The notes: a model not told the origin generated them from the letters alone. DNA of 64,000 nt from Atherix ibis (GCA_958298945.1 OY282610.1:30330167-30394166), one strand, 5' to 3'. Shown: positions 23,400 to 36,173, numbered from the stretch's first letter. Program-made: numbers and translations.

Positions 23400-25504
23400 T
23401 GTTGCGTCAATAACTTTAACGAAATTTATCAATGGACACTTTAATCAATCTTCTTCAATTATAATATATTTATTAATTTATATAATAAACGAGATTTAAA
23501 ATTTTCCCTCATAAATATCACTTCAGTATCATATAAATTAAATTTGACTCGAAAAATATACCATTTCAGTGTTCGCATTAAAATTTTACGAAAAATGCAT
23601 AATGAGATGAATTTTTTATGAACTTTGCAAGCATTCAGAATATCCTTGATTGGATAGTAAAACAATGTATACACGTACACTTTGGATAGGTTATTATTAA
23701 TCAGATTATTACTTTCATTAGGTTTTTTTTTTTTAAATTATTTTACCCTTTTTGCATATTTAACGAAAAAATATCTGATAATATTTCAAATAAATATTTA
23801 ACCAATCTAATTATAAAACAAGTTAATTAAAAAAAAAAAATATTGTATGGAATAAAATTTTCAGATTAAATTATTAATTTTTATGATAAAAATATTTGTT
23901 TTGGTAAAATATTTATTGGATGATAAATGTAAAAGATTAAATCCATTTTCCTATTATCTTATTAATGGAATTAAATTAGTTCTTCCAATTATCTATTAAC
24001 GACTATAAATGATTTTTTGTATACACTTTTAAATATCCTCTTGATATAATATTAACTATTTAGTTATACTTAGTACATATAAAACTAAATCCTGCTGAAC
24101 AAATAAATGAAAATATCTTCATTGATATTTGTCTATCTGAATAATAAATAAAATGATATTAAATTAACGATAAATGCCTGACATATGCAATTCTGCGGTA
24201 AAAGCCAAACAATTTCTATCTTTTCACTATTCCGTTCACTATTTTCGTATCTAACTATCCAAGAAGAATTCTCTGTCGTATCCGGCAATTCGAATTCGAC
24301 CTATTTTATCGCAGTCCTTGGCTGTACTCGGTATTCCTGTTTAAGCTTATTCAATCAATTTATTCTGATTCCTTGTTGATTTGTCTCAATTTGATAGAAT
24401 GAAAAAATAACACCAACTAAGCTTAAATATCTTTTTATCTACTGCTGCTGTTGTATAGAAAATTTTATATCAACCAAAGAGAAAATAATTGCACATTGAA
24501 TTGTTTCGGAAATAAAAATCGCTTGATTGAGTTCAATTTCATTATTAATGTTAAATGCTACTTTAAACTGATATTAAATTTGAGATCTTATTAATTTCAA
24601 TGATTTAAAATGAATAAAAAATTTCTTGGTAAGAGAAAACTTTTTTTTAATTATAAGAGTCGTTAGCAGAGCTTTGAAAAAATTAATCTATTGTATTATT
24701 AGGAGAATATAAAAAAAGAAATATTTTAAATATTAGTTTTTTTATTGTTGTTATTATTGTTATAATTAAGTATGTAATATCCTAGTATATAGCATGTGTA
24801 GATGGTATTAGAAGGGTTAAAGAGGGAGGTTATTTTTACACTTTGCACTTAATTAGTTGCTGATTATAATGACTCGGAATAATCACATTCGTTTTGAATG
24901 GCTAAAAAAAGGATTCCTGAACCTTTCCTTAAATTAATATGCATTTTTGGTAAAGTGAGTATTATGGTGAAAATACCTTTACAAATAAGAAAGTTAGTAG
25001 AAACGAGTATTACAGCGGCTTCCTAATAATTCCAATAATTCCGTTTTATTTGTGTTACGTATTAATTAAATTGCTTAATTTGCTATTCAATCTTACAAAT
25101 GCAATTATATTTTTGAAATATTTTGACATGCATTCAAATTGTATCCCAGTGCATTCTTGATCATATTAAATATATGACCTATGGAAGTTTTCATTAATAG
25201 TCATACAGAGAATTGAAAGTTTTTCAGTTTCAGTTATGCAATGACCACGAATTATGGCTGCATACCAGAATATTGGGCAAACAAAATTATTATTAAAATG
25301 GAATAAGTGAGTTAAAATGAATATAAATTATGCTTTTGCAATTCAATAAATTTTTATTACGAAAACTAGATGTCAGTGTGTGTTATGTTTACATAAAAAA
25401 GTGTACACAAATGTATGCAAGCAGTAAGAGTTCTCGCCGCTTTTACGTTAATTCTTTTCTTCAAATGGTGTCTTTTGACGTTTGTGAAGCAAAGGGAAGC
25501 AGAA
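23400..25504. other. AT-rich non-coding DNA
   Basis: No supported gene. Several frames of 60-75 codons occur on both strands but are composed of AT-rich codons and show no motif. Confidence 0.6.
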
Positions 25505-25560
25505 TGGAAACTAGCGCCATCTATGAGAATTAAATGAACCGTATAACAAACAATGTTCTT
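25505..25560 (+). repeat. Second copy of the CATCTATGAG dispersed repeat
   Basis: About 53 bp matching 18997-19050 with six or seven differences, beginning at the arm gccatctatgag and continuing through aattaaatgaac. Here the opposite hairpin arm is absent, so this is a half-copy. Confidence 0.75.
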
Positions 25561-26025
25561 TAGAAATCTTTAGTTAAAATCTTAATAAATCGAAAGCTTA
25601 TATTATTTCTGGCCCTTTTTTTTTGAAGTCATGTTAAATTTTTATGACGCTTTTTCAGGAAGTCCAAGTATTTTATTTCTTTACTAATTTTTGTCGACGG
25701 TAGTCAAATTTATATAGAATAGCATACCAACTATCTGTATGCTATTCCATTACTATAATTATTTTATTGTATTTTGTTTAGAGTTACTTAAAAGCGATTT
25801 TAGACATTTAATATTCAGAAATTACAACGGAAAATTGTGCCTTTTTGCTTTTTTGAAGCTAAGTAAGGAGGAAAATCTTTAAAAAAGGAAGCAAATTCAA
25901 AATTTTGAACTGATTTACATGGAAACGAATAAATTGGATTGTCGCACATAAAAATATGCAACAGAATTGCTGCCATTAATATTTAAATTTATTTTAAAAC
26001 TATAAAAGTTAAATAAAAGATTAGC

Positions 26026-26460
26026 TTGGATTTAATTATACAAAACTGTACTGCTGAGGATGTTGAAAAAATTGCACTTTGGACGGATGAGTCGAAGGTC
26101 CAGAGCTCTTTGGGTCTAAAACAAGAATGTACGTGTCTCGGATTTCTGGAGGAAGCCGTGTTGACAACCATGCTTTTGAGGTTGGTTCTCTACAAGTGGA
26201 ATAGGAGACTTGGTTCAGAATTATGGAATTATAAAAAAAGAGACAAATGCTCTTCCAGCAGGACTTCGGTTAATTCATTATGCAGCCGGATTTTGAAAAA
26301 AGGCATTTTGGAAAATATGAAATGGCCGATCTCAACCTCATACAAATTTTATGGGATGAGCTTTCTTCATCGTCCAAGAAAGACTTGTACAGGATCCTTT
26401 TGCAATGCTGAAATAGTATTTTAATGGATATGATAAAAAATCCTGATCGACCTAATGCTT
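26026..26460 (+). pseudogene. Tc1-like transposase fragment
   Basis: The frame reads CTAEDVEKIALWTDESKV, matching the Tc1 block WTxEDWxxVLWSDESKF with the first catalytic Asp. Then GWFSTSGIGDLV corresponds to the conserved strand after it, LFQQDFG in another frame to the FQQDNDPKH block with the second Asp, and MADLNLIQILWDELSSSSKKDLY to the DLNPIENLWDELKR block with the last acidic region. Two frameshifts separate these parts. The N-terminal paired-like domain and the inverted ends are not seen. About 100 residues between the second and third blocks are shortened. A dead fragment of a Tc1-family element. Confidence 0.8.
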
Positions 26461-28638
26461 ATTTTAGCGACCTGATCGACCAAAGCAATTTTTTTCAACG
26501 GAAAAAGCAATTTGAATATTTTGTTTTTATATTTAAAATCAAAATTAATATAATTAAAAAAGAAAAGTTTCATTTTCACTTGTTGATTTTAATTTCCGAA
26601 TTTAATTTAACTTCTCCCTTAAAACCAAGGTTATCGCAGACTTTTAGTCAGGAGTGTATTCTCGCGATTTAATGCAAAAAATTTTAACGTTTCAATAAAC
26701 ATAATCAAGAAACGGAATCAATTCTTTTTATTTATTGTACAAAGTTATATTGTTATAATTAAAAAATCCCATCACACAGGCAGATAGAAGCTATTGTAGA
26801 GTTAAAGAATTAATGAAAATTAACCTTTAAGAATATACGACCCAATATAATTATGAACTATATCAAATATTCAAGGAGGCTGGCATAGTGAAAAGAATAA
26901 AAATTGGTGAGGTCAGATGAATTGGGGGAACATAGAATACAAAGAAACTTGTTATAAAATATACCTGAAGAGCGAAGAAATTAACACAGACCAAATAATA
27001 GGTGACTGGATGGAATAGATAAAGTATTGCAGAAGATTGGAGTCAACAATTAGAAGCAGAAACCGGTGCGTATAGATGGAATGGAGATAAATAATAAAGT
27101 AAGGGTTGTAGAATATCGGTTTTGCTTCAGGAATACGAGACTATATCAAAATTGATTGAGTTTCTCATTATGGTTCTCATTTTCATGGCCAAAGTGACAG
27201 AATATGAATCGGAAAATGAATATAAAAAATTGACACTACTGTAATCAGCGAAATAGTAAATTAAATTTTTATATAATAGACAGGTGATAATTTATGTAAA
27301 TAAGAAAAGGAATTGGAGATGAAGAACAGAATCCTTAGGAATACCAGTATTTATTTAATGAAAAGCAGACTTGAACGCATCCAAAATAATTTTAATTTCG
27401 ATCCCGAAAAACCAAATTCATTTAAGATGATGATTGTCAAACTCTTTCAAATTTCTTCGAATATTAAGTGCACTTATTCTAAATTCTCCACTTTTCGGTT
27501 AGGTAGTTATCAAATCGTCAGTGGATCTATTAGTATGGAAACCATATTGTTGCAAAAATTCAATCATGATCTAAAAAAAAACAATGAAAATTAATGTAAT
27601 TGGTTGAAATTTGGAGGCGGAAGGGAATTGACCTTTTTTAGGGACAGGCTGGAAAAACGATGTAAGACCGATCCGGATCTTATTTCTGTCCTCTACATAG
27701 CTTACTTAAAACCAAAAATTATGAAAATACCTTTAAAAATTTCTAGGCTATAATTGAAATTTCTCATATGGACGATTTTGAAGAAAATGTTAGGTGGAAG
27801 GAGGTGTGAGGTGGCTGAATTAGTAAGGATTATATTGTGTGACTTTTTTTTGTTCCCCAAGATAAAAAAAAATGAACATTAGTCTTTCCTAAACATCTAG
27901 TAACTAAGCAACCCTTTAGAGTGTTAAAAGTGAAGTTGTACGGCATCAAATTTTATTTGAAATTTGTTGAAACCTTTTTTTTCAGAATAATTCTTACACA
28001 GAAGAAGTGCGATAATAATATTGTGGAGTATTCTTTATCAAAAACACTAGTTTTTCGATGGCATAACAAATTTTTGGAGGGAAAAGGTAAAAAAAATTTA
28101 TATATTTAGTAGGAAATAAAAAGGGAATTATTCAAGATATTTCTGGGTAGTATACTAGAATGGAAAAAGGTAAAAAAAAAAAGTCTGGAGTGTGCAAATG
28201 AAGTTCAAAAGGAGTACAGCCAATTATGACCGTACTCAGAGAATACTTTTCATTGTCATTGGCATGCTTGCTGACTAGCTTGAGGTGTTTTGGGGGTTTC
28301 GAAGTTCACAGTGAACGTGGCCTTAAAACAAACAAAATGAGAAAAAGAAAAGAGAGAAAATGAGGAAAAATTTATGAGAAAAATAAAAGAGAGAAAATGA
28401 GGAAAAAATTTAATACAAATTTATCAAAATCGGTTGAAAACGGACGTTAGGACAGTAGGATTATTAACTAAAGCGTGTCGCGGTATCCAAAAAAATAATA
28501 TTAGTTTGTTTTGAGTCAACTATTTTGACATTTTTGTTACACGTAAGAGTATTATTGATGAATAATTTGTTGGAACCAGACTACACATTACGTGTAACTG
28601 CAATAAGCATAGTACCTTTTAACTAACGTATGTCCAAG
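26461..28638. other. Non-coding DNA
   Basis: No recognisable gene. The frame at 27313-27594 has no known motif. At about 28343-28408 a short purine-rich block (aaagagagaaaatgaggaaa) is duplicated with a period of roughly 37 bp. Confidence 0.5.
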
Positions 28639-29495
28639 TAGGTTTTTCCAATAAGAGTGATATGATTTCTAAGTGACGTTTTAGCCATCTGTCATTTTTC
28701 TTTCATTGTATTCAGTAATGTTTACAATTTTATCACGGAGAAATATACGCAATAACAACATTTACAAATTATTATCAAAATAATCATTCTCCAATTGCAA
28801 CTTTTCGTACGCTCCCGTTCATCTGAGTGGTGCGGTAAATAAAGAAAACTGTCGATTCTGCTGCAAAGAAAATCCACAAATTATTCATGAACACCCATTA
28901 CATTCACGTAAATTGACAGTTTGGTGTGGTTTTTGGTCTGGTGGAATCATCGGTCCGTACTTTTTTCGAAATTAGGCTGGTAACACCGTTACTGTCAATG
29001 GAGAGCGGTATAGATCGATGACAACCATTTTTTTATGGTCGAAATTGGAAGAATTTGATCTTAACAACATCTGGTTCCAACAAGACGGGGCTACGTGCCA
29101 CACAGCACGTGCAAAAACCGAATTATTGCGAGAAAAGTTTGGAGATTCGATTATTGAATGGCCTCCAAGAAGTTGTGAATTAACACCATTAGACTATTTC
29201 TTGTGGGGTTATTTGAAGTCATTGGTCTTTAGTAATAAACCAGACTCTCGTCAATCTTTAGAAGTCAATATTAAACGTGCTATTTATGGCATACGACTTG
29301 GTTTAGTGGAAAAAGTCCTCGAAAATTGGGTTCATCGAATTCGTTCCTGCAAAAGAGATCATTTGAATAACATTTTATTTAGAACTTAATTGTATTGATT
29401 TTACTTCACATTAAATAAAAAACATTTGAATTTCCTTAATAATTAGTGTGTTTTTTTTGAAAAAAAAATCATATCACTCCTTTTGGAAAACCCTA
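28639..29495 (+). mobile_element. DD41D-like mariner-related element, 5'-deleted gene
   Basis: An 857-bp element bounded by TA with 30-bp ends: the left and the complement of the right both read AGG(T/G)TTTTCCAA followed by GAGTGATATGATTT, 27 of 30 positions matching. Inside is the C-terminal two-thirds of a transposase. The length is too short for a full gene, so the first catalytic region and HTH domains were lost while both ends were kept: a non-autonomous copy. Confidence 0.88.
28808..29389 (+). pseudogene. Transposase remnant of the DD41D-like element
   Basis: Reads VHLSGAVNKENCRFCCKENP, LTVWCGFWSGGIIGPYFF, a TAG stop (28973), AGNTVTVNGERYRSM, then WFQQDGATCHTARAK (second catalytic Asp), WPPRSCELTPLDYFLWGYLKS (third Asp) and an ending HLNNILFRT. 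The position where relatives carry DEAHF, with the first catalytic Asp, reads SYAPV. Between the last two Asp I count 35 residues; insect relatives I know have about six more there (an SRNG-type stretch before WPPRSC), so a short in-frame deletion is likely. The 123-codon open frame from 29018 starts at an internal Met. Confidence 0.85.
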
Positions 29496-29892
29496 TATAT
29501 CTATTCACGCGTCTCTTTTAAAAAAATACTCGAAGAATCAAAGCACCAGTCATTTTCTAGACCCTTTATGGCCACATTAGTTTTTTTGATCAATATGATC
29601 AAACCAAATGGACTTGACTATGACTCTGTGAATATGGTAAGGCAGTTCAATTTCGAGCGGAACAAATTCCCTGAACAGGGTTCCCATAGTAAAGTCTCCT
29701 TTGACATCAGACTGTCGACTAACATTAGTAATCCTTGAAAGGCTTTAATAAAATATTCTTCTATAAGTTCAAACAACCTAATTTAATTTTGTTATTTATT
29801 TGTATGTAAGGTACCTAAGGATATAAGCCAGGGACAATGATGCAGTGTCAAGACCACGGAGTCATTGGTGAATTAAAATTTTGTCAGTTAGA
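29496..29892. other. Spacer between two DNA transposons
   Basis: AT-rich with one 96-codon plus-strand frame that begins inside the right end of the preceding element and shows no motif. Confidence 0.5.
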
Positions 29893-31185
29893 TACGAGGG
29901 TCGTTCAATACGTCCTTAGAAAATCCGAGAAATTGCGCTCGTAGTGTCGGTAAAGATTTTTTTGTAAGTAGCAATATCGACAGGAATGCTGCCAAAATTT
30001 CAGCTCGATCCATAGCATAGGTCAATTTCTATCATCGATTAAATTTATTGCCATTTATTTGTGCATAACATTGGAAAAAAACGAGTTTAGGGCTGTCATC
30101 AAACATCTCCATTTGAAAGGCTTAAGCCCGAAAGAAATCGAAGCCGAGTTGGATGCAGTTCATGGCACATCTGCACCTGTGTTTGCGACTGTTTACAATT
30201 GGGTGAATGAATTTAAACGTGGCCATTCATCCACAAAAGATGAACATCGTTCAGGACGCCCAGTTGAGGTGTCTACTCCTGAAATCATCGACAAAATGCA
30301 CGATCTGATTTTGAACGATCGGCGAATTAAAGTGCGCGAATTAGTTGAGGCCACGGGCATATCACAAGGTACAGTCGCTTCAATTTTGCATGAAAAATTG
30401 TCTGTGAAAAAAATTTCGGCAAGGTGGGTGCCGCGTTTGCTCTCAGAGGAGAATAAGCGCAACCGTGTAGTGGACTCTGAGGCTATGTTGGCACTCTTTC
30501 ATCGCAATCCTGCCGAATTCCTTCATCGATATGTCACTGTGGACGAAACCTGGATACACTACTACACTCCAGAAACGAAGAAACAGTCATCACAATGGAT
30601 TTTCAAGGGTGAACGGGCTCCGAAGAAGGCAAAAACTGTGCCATCGGCCGGCAAGGTGATGGCCATGGTCTTTTGGGATTCGCAGGGCATCATTTTTATC
30701 GACTACTTGGAAAAAGGAAAAACAATAACTGGAGCGTATTACGCGTCGTTATTGCAATGGTTGAGCGAGGAAATCAAAGAGAAACGCCCCCATATGAAGA
30801 ATAAAAAAATCCTCTTGCATCAGGACAATGCGCGTGTGCACACCTGCGCTGTTTCCATGGCCAAAATTATGGAATTGAGAATGGAATTGTTGCAGCATCC
30901 CACTTATTCACCAGATTTGGCCCCGAGTGACAATTTTCTTTTCCCCAATCTGAAGAAATGGCTTGGCGGACGACGGTTCACTTCCAACGAGGACGTCATT
31001 GCTCAAACGGATGAGTATTTTGCAGAACTTCCGAAATCCTATTTTTTGGACGGGATAAAAATTTTGGAAAAACGGTTGGAAAAGTGTATAGAACTAAAAG
31101 GAGATTATGTTGAAAAATAAATTTTTTTTTAAAAAAAAACAATTTTTTCCATCTTTTTCTAAGGACTTATTAAACGATCCTCGTA
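29893..31185 (+). mobile_element. Mariner M2 (DD34D), full length, nearly intact
   Basis: A 1293-bp element with TA at both borders. The ends read ACGAGGGTCGTTCAATACGT and, as the complement of the right, ACGAGGATCGTTTAATAAGT; 27 of 30 positions match. It belongs to the family of M1, with which it can be aligned throughout. It carries the only uninterrupted full-length transposase frame of the window. Confidence 0.95.
30071..31120 (+). CDS. Mariner transposase M2, complete but with its ATG mutated to TTG
   Basis: Catalyses excision and TA-targeted insertion of the element. Order of parts: N-terminal HTH (FRAVIKHLHLKGLSPKEIEA), linker RSGRPVEV, second HTH (ISQGTVASILHEKL), ARWVPRLLSEENKR, VDETWIHYYTPE with Asp158, HQDNARVH with Asp252, and YSPDLAPSD with Asp287, giving exactly 34 residues between the last two Asp. 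It ends GDYVEK. In M1 the corresponding start is ATGGAAACAAGCGAG; here it is TTGGAAAAAAACGAG. No in-frame ATG lies upstream in the open frame (which itself can be extended four codons, only to another TTG), and the next one falls after the first HTH. SPDLAPSDNF has Asn where Tyr or Phe is usual. So the protein is catalytically plausible but probably not translated at full length. Confidence 0.9.
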   Translation: MEKNEFRAVIKHLHLKGLSPKEIEAELDAVHGTSAPVFATVYNWVNEFKRGHSSTKDEHRSGRPVEVSTPEIIDKMHDLILNDRRIKVRELVEATGISQGTVASILHEKLSVKKISARWVPRLLSEENKRNRVVDSEAMLALFHRNPAEFLHRYVTVDETWIHYYTPETKKQSSQWIFKGERAPKKAKTVPSAGKVMAMVFWDSQGIIFIDYLEKGKTITGAYYASLLQWLSEEIKEKRPHMKNKKILLHQDNARVHTCAVSMAKIMELRMELLQHPTYSPDLAPSDNFLFPNLKKWLGGRRFTSNEDVIAQTDEYFAELPKSYFLDGIKILEKRLEKCIELKGDYVEK

Positions 31186-32899
31186 TAATAGGTCTTTGGC
31201 TAGTTGGATGATCTATTTAGAGGTGGTTAGATTTATTTGAAGTTATTAAAAAGAGGATATTGAATAAATATTGTAGATTTGATAAATCTAAAATAAAGAC
31301 AAAAATCTCGTTTTTTGAACGTTACAAGATCGGCAAATGTGTAGAGAGTGGTTTTACAAAATAGAAATTATGCGTGACAACAGAATGTCCTATCTAAATT
31401 ATAAGGATTTTGTTTATCCAAAACTTTCATCAAAATTGACTTTATTTAAATAAATTGAACCAGTAAATCTCAAATCAATATACATATTCAAAATATATTT
31501 ATAATATTTTAATTATAAAAGAACATCAAAACTAAACGAAAAAAAAGGACTATATTCGAGCATACAAATTTTAAAAATACTTTGTGAAAAATCATTAAAA
31601 ATTAATTAATAATATATTACTAAGGCTCCTCATTATATAACATATTAATTATTGAATGAAAATATCAAAACATGAGTTAATACTGTAGATTTTCTGAAGA
31701 TGTTAAGTAAACCTTTCGACAAGACAGATTCAGTTACTCACGTTATGAAGTCGGTTATTGAAATAAATACCAAAATGAGGTACCGTATCTATTTTAGTCC
31801 ACTGGTATCCTTTCATATTCAATATCCTGTCTTCAGAATAGAACTTCTATACTCTTGTAAGTTGAATTTGGTACCATAGACTATATGGAAATAATGACCA
31901 AGACTGACAGAATTGTTCTCGATGCAATATCGATAATGTGAAGTTCTTGTACCAAGGATATTTTAAAATATTACCAAAGTTCTTTTCTCCTTTCTCACAA
32001 AAATATTAGATAGTCATGTATAATCACTTATGTATGTGTACGGCAGAATTCGTCTTATTGGTTGCATTTAAGGCTAAGAATTTCTACAAGTATTAGTACA
32101 AATACAATATGATCAATGGTCAGCAAGCATTTAATAAATAATTTCATAATAAACATAATTCATAATAATAGAGAATTATGATTTATAATAAAAGAAACTA
32201 GAATTTAATAGAACTGGACCCTAATATCTAGGAATTTCCATTAAATTTACTTATACTTTTATCGTTTATATTAGACGAATTACTCTAGAAATAGTCTAAG
32301 GTCTTACAAGTAGACCAACCAGTTATGTTAATTGGATTTAACTGAACTGAAAATCGAAAATGTTATCAACATAAAAATTAGTACCCTGCTTACATTGCAT
32401 ATTCAGAACAAATTTTTGATGTTTTCTTGTCGGTAGAAATATTTACAAAATCAAATGAAAAATCTTACGCAATTATGATGATTAGTTTTGCTTTAAAATT
32501 TTTCAACTTATCTATTCGTAACTACATAAAAAAACAAAACCATTGCATATACTTAAAGGAAATCTCTTTTGACAAAAACAATTATAGAGAATTTTCAATA
32601 TCTAAACATGTTTTCTGTAATTATTCCCTTTTTTTGAGGATTGGAGGGGTTGGTTTTTTGTTGTTGTTGGAATTAATACAAGTTCAAAAGCTATTCGGAT
32701 TACCATTAAGACTAAGAGATTTTTAAAACCGAAACATAAATAAAGCATGACATAATATTACCTTGAGATACACATACAAATACTCTAGTTAAAGTATTGA
32801 TTACAAAGACTTATTTGTATGGAAATTGGGAATGTGTGCATATTTCGGCAAGTATTTTGGATAGCAATCAAGGAAGGTGGCATCTCTAGAGGCATTTAG
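31186..32899. other. AT-rich non-coding DNA
   Basis: No recognisable gene or transposon motif. The 99-codon frame at 32427-32726 has no motif and ordinary AT-driven composition. Confidence 0.55.
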
Positions 32900-34098
32900 A
32901 GTTGAATCTATTCAGTAAGCATCGACATCGACACCGTTGTCGACATCGATATCAAGATCGAAATTGTAGAATCGGTGCCGATAACCTTCTTTCGTCATTT
33001 ACCACATTCAACCTTCATTTGTTTGGTTAAAAACATCACTCCCAAAAATCTTCTCCCATATCGCCCAATTGATAGATAAATGTAAAAATACACAAAAGGA
33101 AAAGGAGCAAAATCAACGACTAAAATTCGTGGAACACAACAAAAAAAAAAACCTACATTTTTTTTTTTTTTAGAAAAATATAAAAAGATGAAGAAAATAA
33201 ATAGGCATTCGTAGGGATGGGGAGTAGAATTTGTTCAAAAAAACCAACAACAACACAGATTTGAGTAAAGTAATTCCCTTTTTTTTTTTTCTTGATGTCA
33301 AAGAGCTTCTGGAGAATTTTCGGGTCTCATTGCAAACCGAACGAAATCAGTTTGTATCGGTGTGCTCATACTGCCATAGAATATTATGCCAGTAAATTGG
33401 AAAATATAAGAAATACAGTGTAAAGAGTGCTTTTATGCTTTTAAAAATAGGCTACCGAAGGCGGCAAGGATAATGACGGAAACGATAGCTACATAGACAA
33501 CTACGGTTATAGTGACAACAGTGGTTCGAATGACATTTGAGCAAAGCCATTAAGGGTTGTACGATGCCGATGGGAAACAGGAAAGTTTTCAAGTTTCGAA
33601 TCCCAGCGTACAAGCCGCCGCCAGCCGTTATACTGAGACTGAGAGGATCTAAATTCCTACAAATACGATTCTAGCGAAATTTCACAAACTTCTTCCATCC
33701 TTAACTACACGTTCGCCCCTCTTATATTCTAGTCAATGACATGATATCGACACTGGTTTATTCGTATTTGCTGTGAAAGAAACGAGTTCTATGGTGGTGG
33801 AAGAGGGGTAGAGAGATGATGGTAAGGACTCTGAGTTCTGAGCCCTGGGCTCTGGGCTCTAGAAGTAGACATATCTACTTAGCTTTAAATGGTTAGCCAA
33901 GAGCATAGGGGTGGTTTTGCTATTTGTGCATGGCAATAGGGAAGCAAATGCGGCTTTGAATGTGGGTGAAATTTGGCTGGTTGCCTAGAGGAATGATTAG
34001 ATAGATGGATGGATAGATGGATGGATGTACGGTTCGATGAATTGATGGCTGCACGAATGGATGGATGGATGGGTTACTGGTTAGATGACTGGATATAG
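32900..34098. other. Compositionally distinct patch with hexamer and GATG repeats
   Basis: G+C is raised in islands. A CGACAT/CGATAT-type hexamer repeat lies at about 32925-32965, a CTCTGGG/CTCTGAG repeat near 33830-33862 and a GATG tetranucleotide tract at 33994-34098. Between them, after an AG at 33449-33450, a 29-codon frame rich in Asp, Asn, Gly and Ser runs to a TGA. It could be a terminal exon or chance in a GAC/AAC-rich repeat. No transposon motif recognised. Confidence 0.45.
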
Positions 34099-34984
34099 AC
34101 GGTTGGCTATATTTCCCCAAAAATACTTTAGAAATTCGAATTGCTCTAATGGTTTGGTGCTTTCGCTGGCGGTGATGCCTACAGTTTAGCTAAAGCGTCA
34201 TTTTAGACAGCGCACTGGTGCTAAAATAATTCAGTTTCTCATGGTGAAACGAGATGAGAAATTTTCGAATCCGAGCAAGATTATGGTAGGCCATTCTGGA
34301 GCTTTACTGATATGATCAAATAATTCTTGTATTTAGGATTTCGTAACTGTAATGGGGGTTACTTATGTGCTATGTACAGAGTCGATTGTGTATGTAAATT
34401 GAATGCTAGAAAATGAAAAATGAAGTGAATTGGGTTAATACTGTTTATCGACATATCGGCAAAACATTCCGAGATTTTCAATTTATCCAAATACGCGTTG
34501 ATTCAATGTATCTACACTTGTATGAGAATTTATTCATAGATAACAAAATTTGTTAGCGAAATGAACACGTTTCCTATTTACAAAAAGCCATGTCTACGCC
34601 ATTTTTTCCTAATCATATTTTTATACGTTAAAAAAAAAAGCCATGTTTGAAACGCAAATTTTCCAAATTTAGTTTTTTTTTGATCATTTCAACTTGAACT
34701 TTATTATCTAAAAACTATGATTTCATAAAATCAACCATACAATTTAATTACTTTGAAAGAAATTATTAAAAATGAAAACTAAAATTAAAATATACACAAT
34801 ATAATATATATAAGAAGAGATATTTCGAAATAAATTTTAAATGAGATAGTTTTAAATTTTAATTAAATGTTTAGAAAGGATTAAAAAAATTTCAATAAAA
34901 AAGTCTAAAATAATATCGGTTTTGTTAAAAAAAATAGAAATTTTAAGGAGCTATCTCTCTAAAAATATTCTTAAAAAAATTCAT
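34099..34984. other. AT-rich non-coding DNA
   Basis: Nothing recognisable on either strand. Confidence 0.55.
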
Positions 34985-35745
34985 ATTTTTTGACAGGGAT
35001 TGTAATGTTCTCCCGTTGATAGGAGAAGAACCTGTGCAAGTCCTGTTAGATAAGGCAATATCGTTGCCAGTTTCTTTCTAAATCAAAAAAAAGTATAGAT
35101 AAGGAAGGTAGAAGCAGAAAGTTTTTTTTAATGAGAGGATTATAGTAGCAGGATAATGGAGAATGAAACTTTTTATAATGGGAGACGCAAAAATCCTGAA
35201 CGAAGGGAACATTTGAATCACGACAAACGGGTTATCAAAGATTTTTCGGAGGATTCTAGATTGAAGTGATTGGATTCGAGAAGAATTGGAACGCTTATAA
35301 GAACCCGAAATTGCATTCCGTGTGTGCAGATTTTTTTAAAAATTATGTTATAGATCAAAAATGCAGTATTTTAAGTAATGTCTATTAAGTTCAAGTATTT
35401 TTAATTAATACGTCGTTTTTTTAAGTTTAGTCTCAGGAAGCATACGTTTTTTATTTTTGAAAGAATGATGTTGCCTTAAGGCTTATAGAAATGGGTGGAT
35501 TACTTGCAGAGGGTAAAAGTAATATTAACACACTTCTGCTCAGTTACTGTTACTTTACACCTTGTAAGGCAGTATTGTAAATTTTTGATATGAGATTTTA
35601 TGTTTGTGGAAGCTATTTAGATGTTAGAACAATATGCAATAATAGCGATATCATCAACATAGGTAGTAGTTATCGTTTTGCAATTAGCTCTTCAGTTAAT
35701 TAAAAAGGGAAATCGTCAATTATTAATCGCAATGCACTGGTCAAT
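34985..35745 (-). pseudogene. Jockey-clade reverse transcriptase remnant 1
   Basis: Reading the minus strand, TYVDDIAIIAYCSN is the catalytic FADD box of a non-LTR RT with Val for Ala. It is followed at the right distance by IKNLQYCLTRCKVTVTEQKCVNITFTLCK, matching the Jockey block in which a helix leads to WKIKVNExKSxHVTFTLRK. After a gap and frameshifts, SNSSRIQSLQSRILRKIFDNPF corresponds to the Jockey thumb block SNxxxIQRFQSKxLRxIVNAPW. The fingers (upstream) and any ORF1 are absent. Stops occur throughout. The wording fits Jockey rather than the I-group family. Confidence 0.8.
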
Positions 35746-36173
35746 AACTCGTTCAATGCTTATACTATACCTAGTGAACACATATGGATAATAATAGAAT
35801 GTCGAATCAAGTACTTACCTAAGTGATTATCATTTTTAGATTCCATAGATTTTGCTGATAGAACAAGTATTACATTTATATCAGCATATGCATAATGGAT
35901 TAATGGACAGTAATTGTTTTTATATAAATAGGCTAAGAATATTTTAATTAAATTAGAATAAATTTTTCAAGAGAATACGATAGCCCACTTCTATTTTATT
36001 CTCGTTAGTCAGTTAGCGCGGCCTAGTGTTCGGAAGAGAATTGTCATATTTCCATGGCCCTCTAAAATTAAGTTAAACCATACATTATATAAAAAAAAAT
36101 TAATAAACAAAAAAAAGAAATATATAGATATAGATAACTAATAAAATAAAACCCTACAGTATTTATATTGTAT
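35746..36173. other. Non-coding spacer
   Basis: AT-rich; no recognisable motif. If the Jockey copy is longer than its recognisable part, its 5' side would lie here. Confidence 0.4.
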
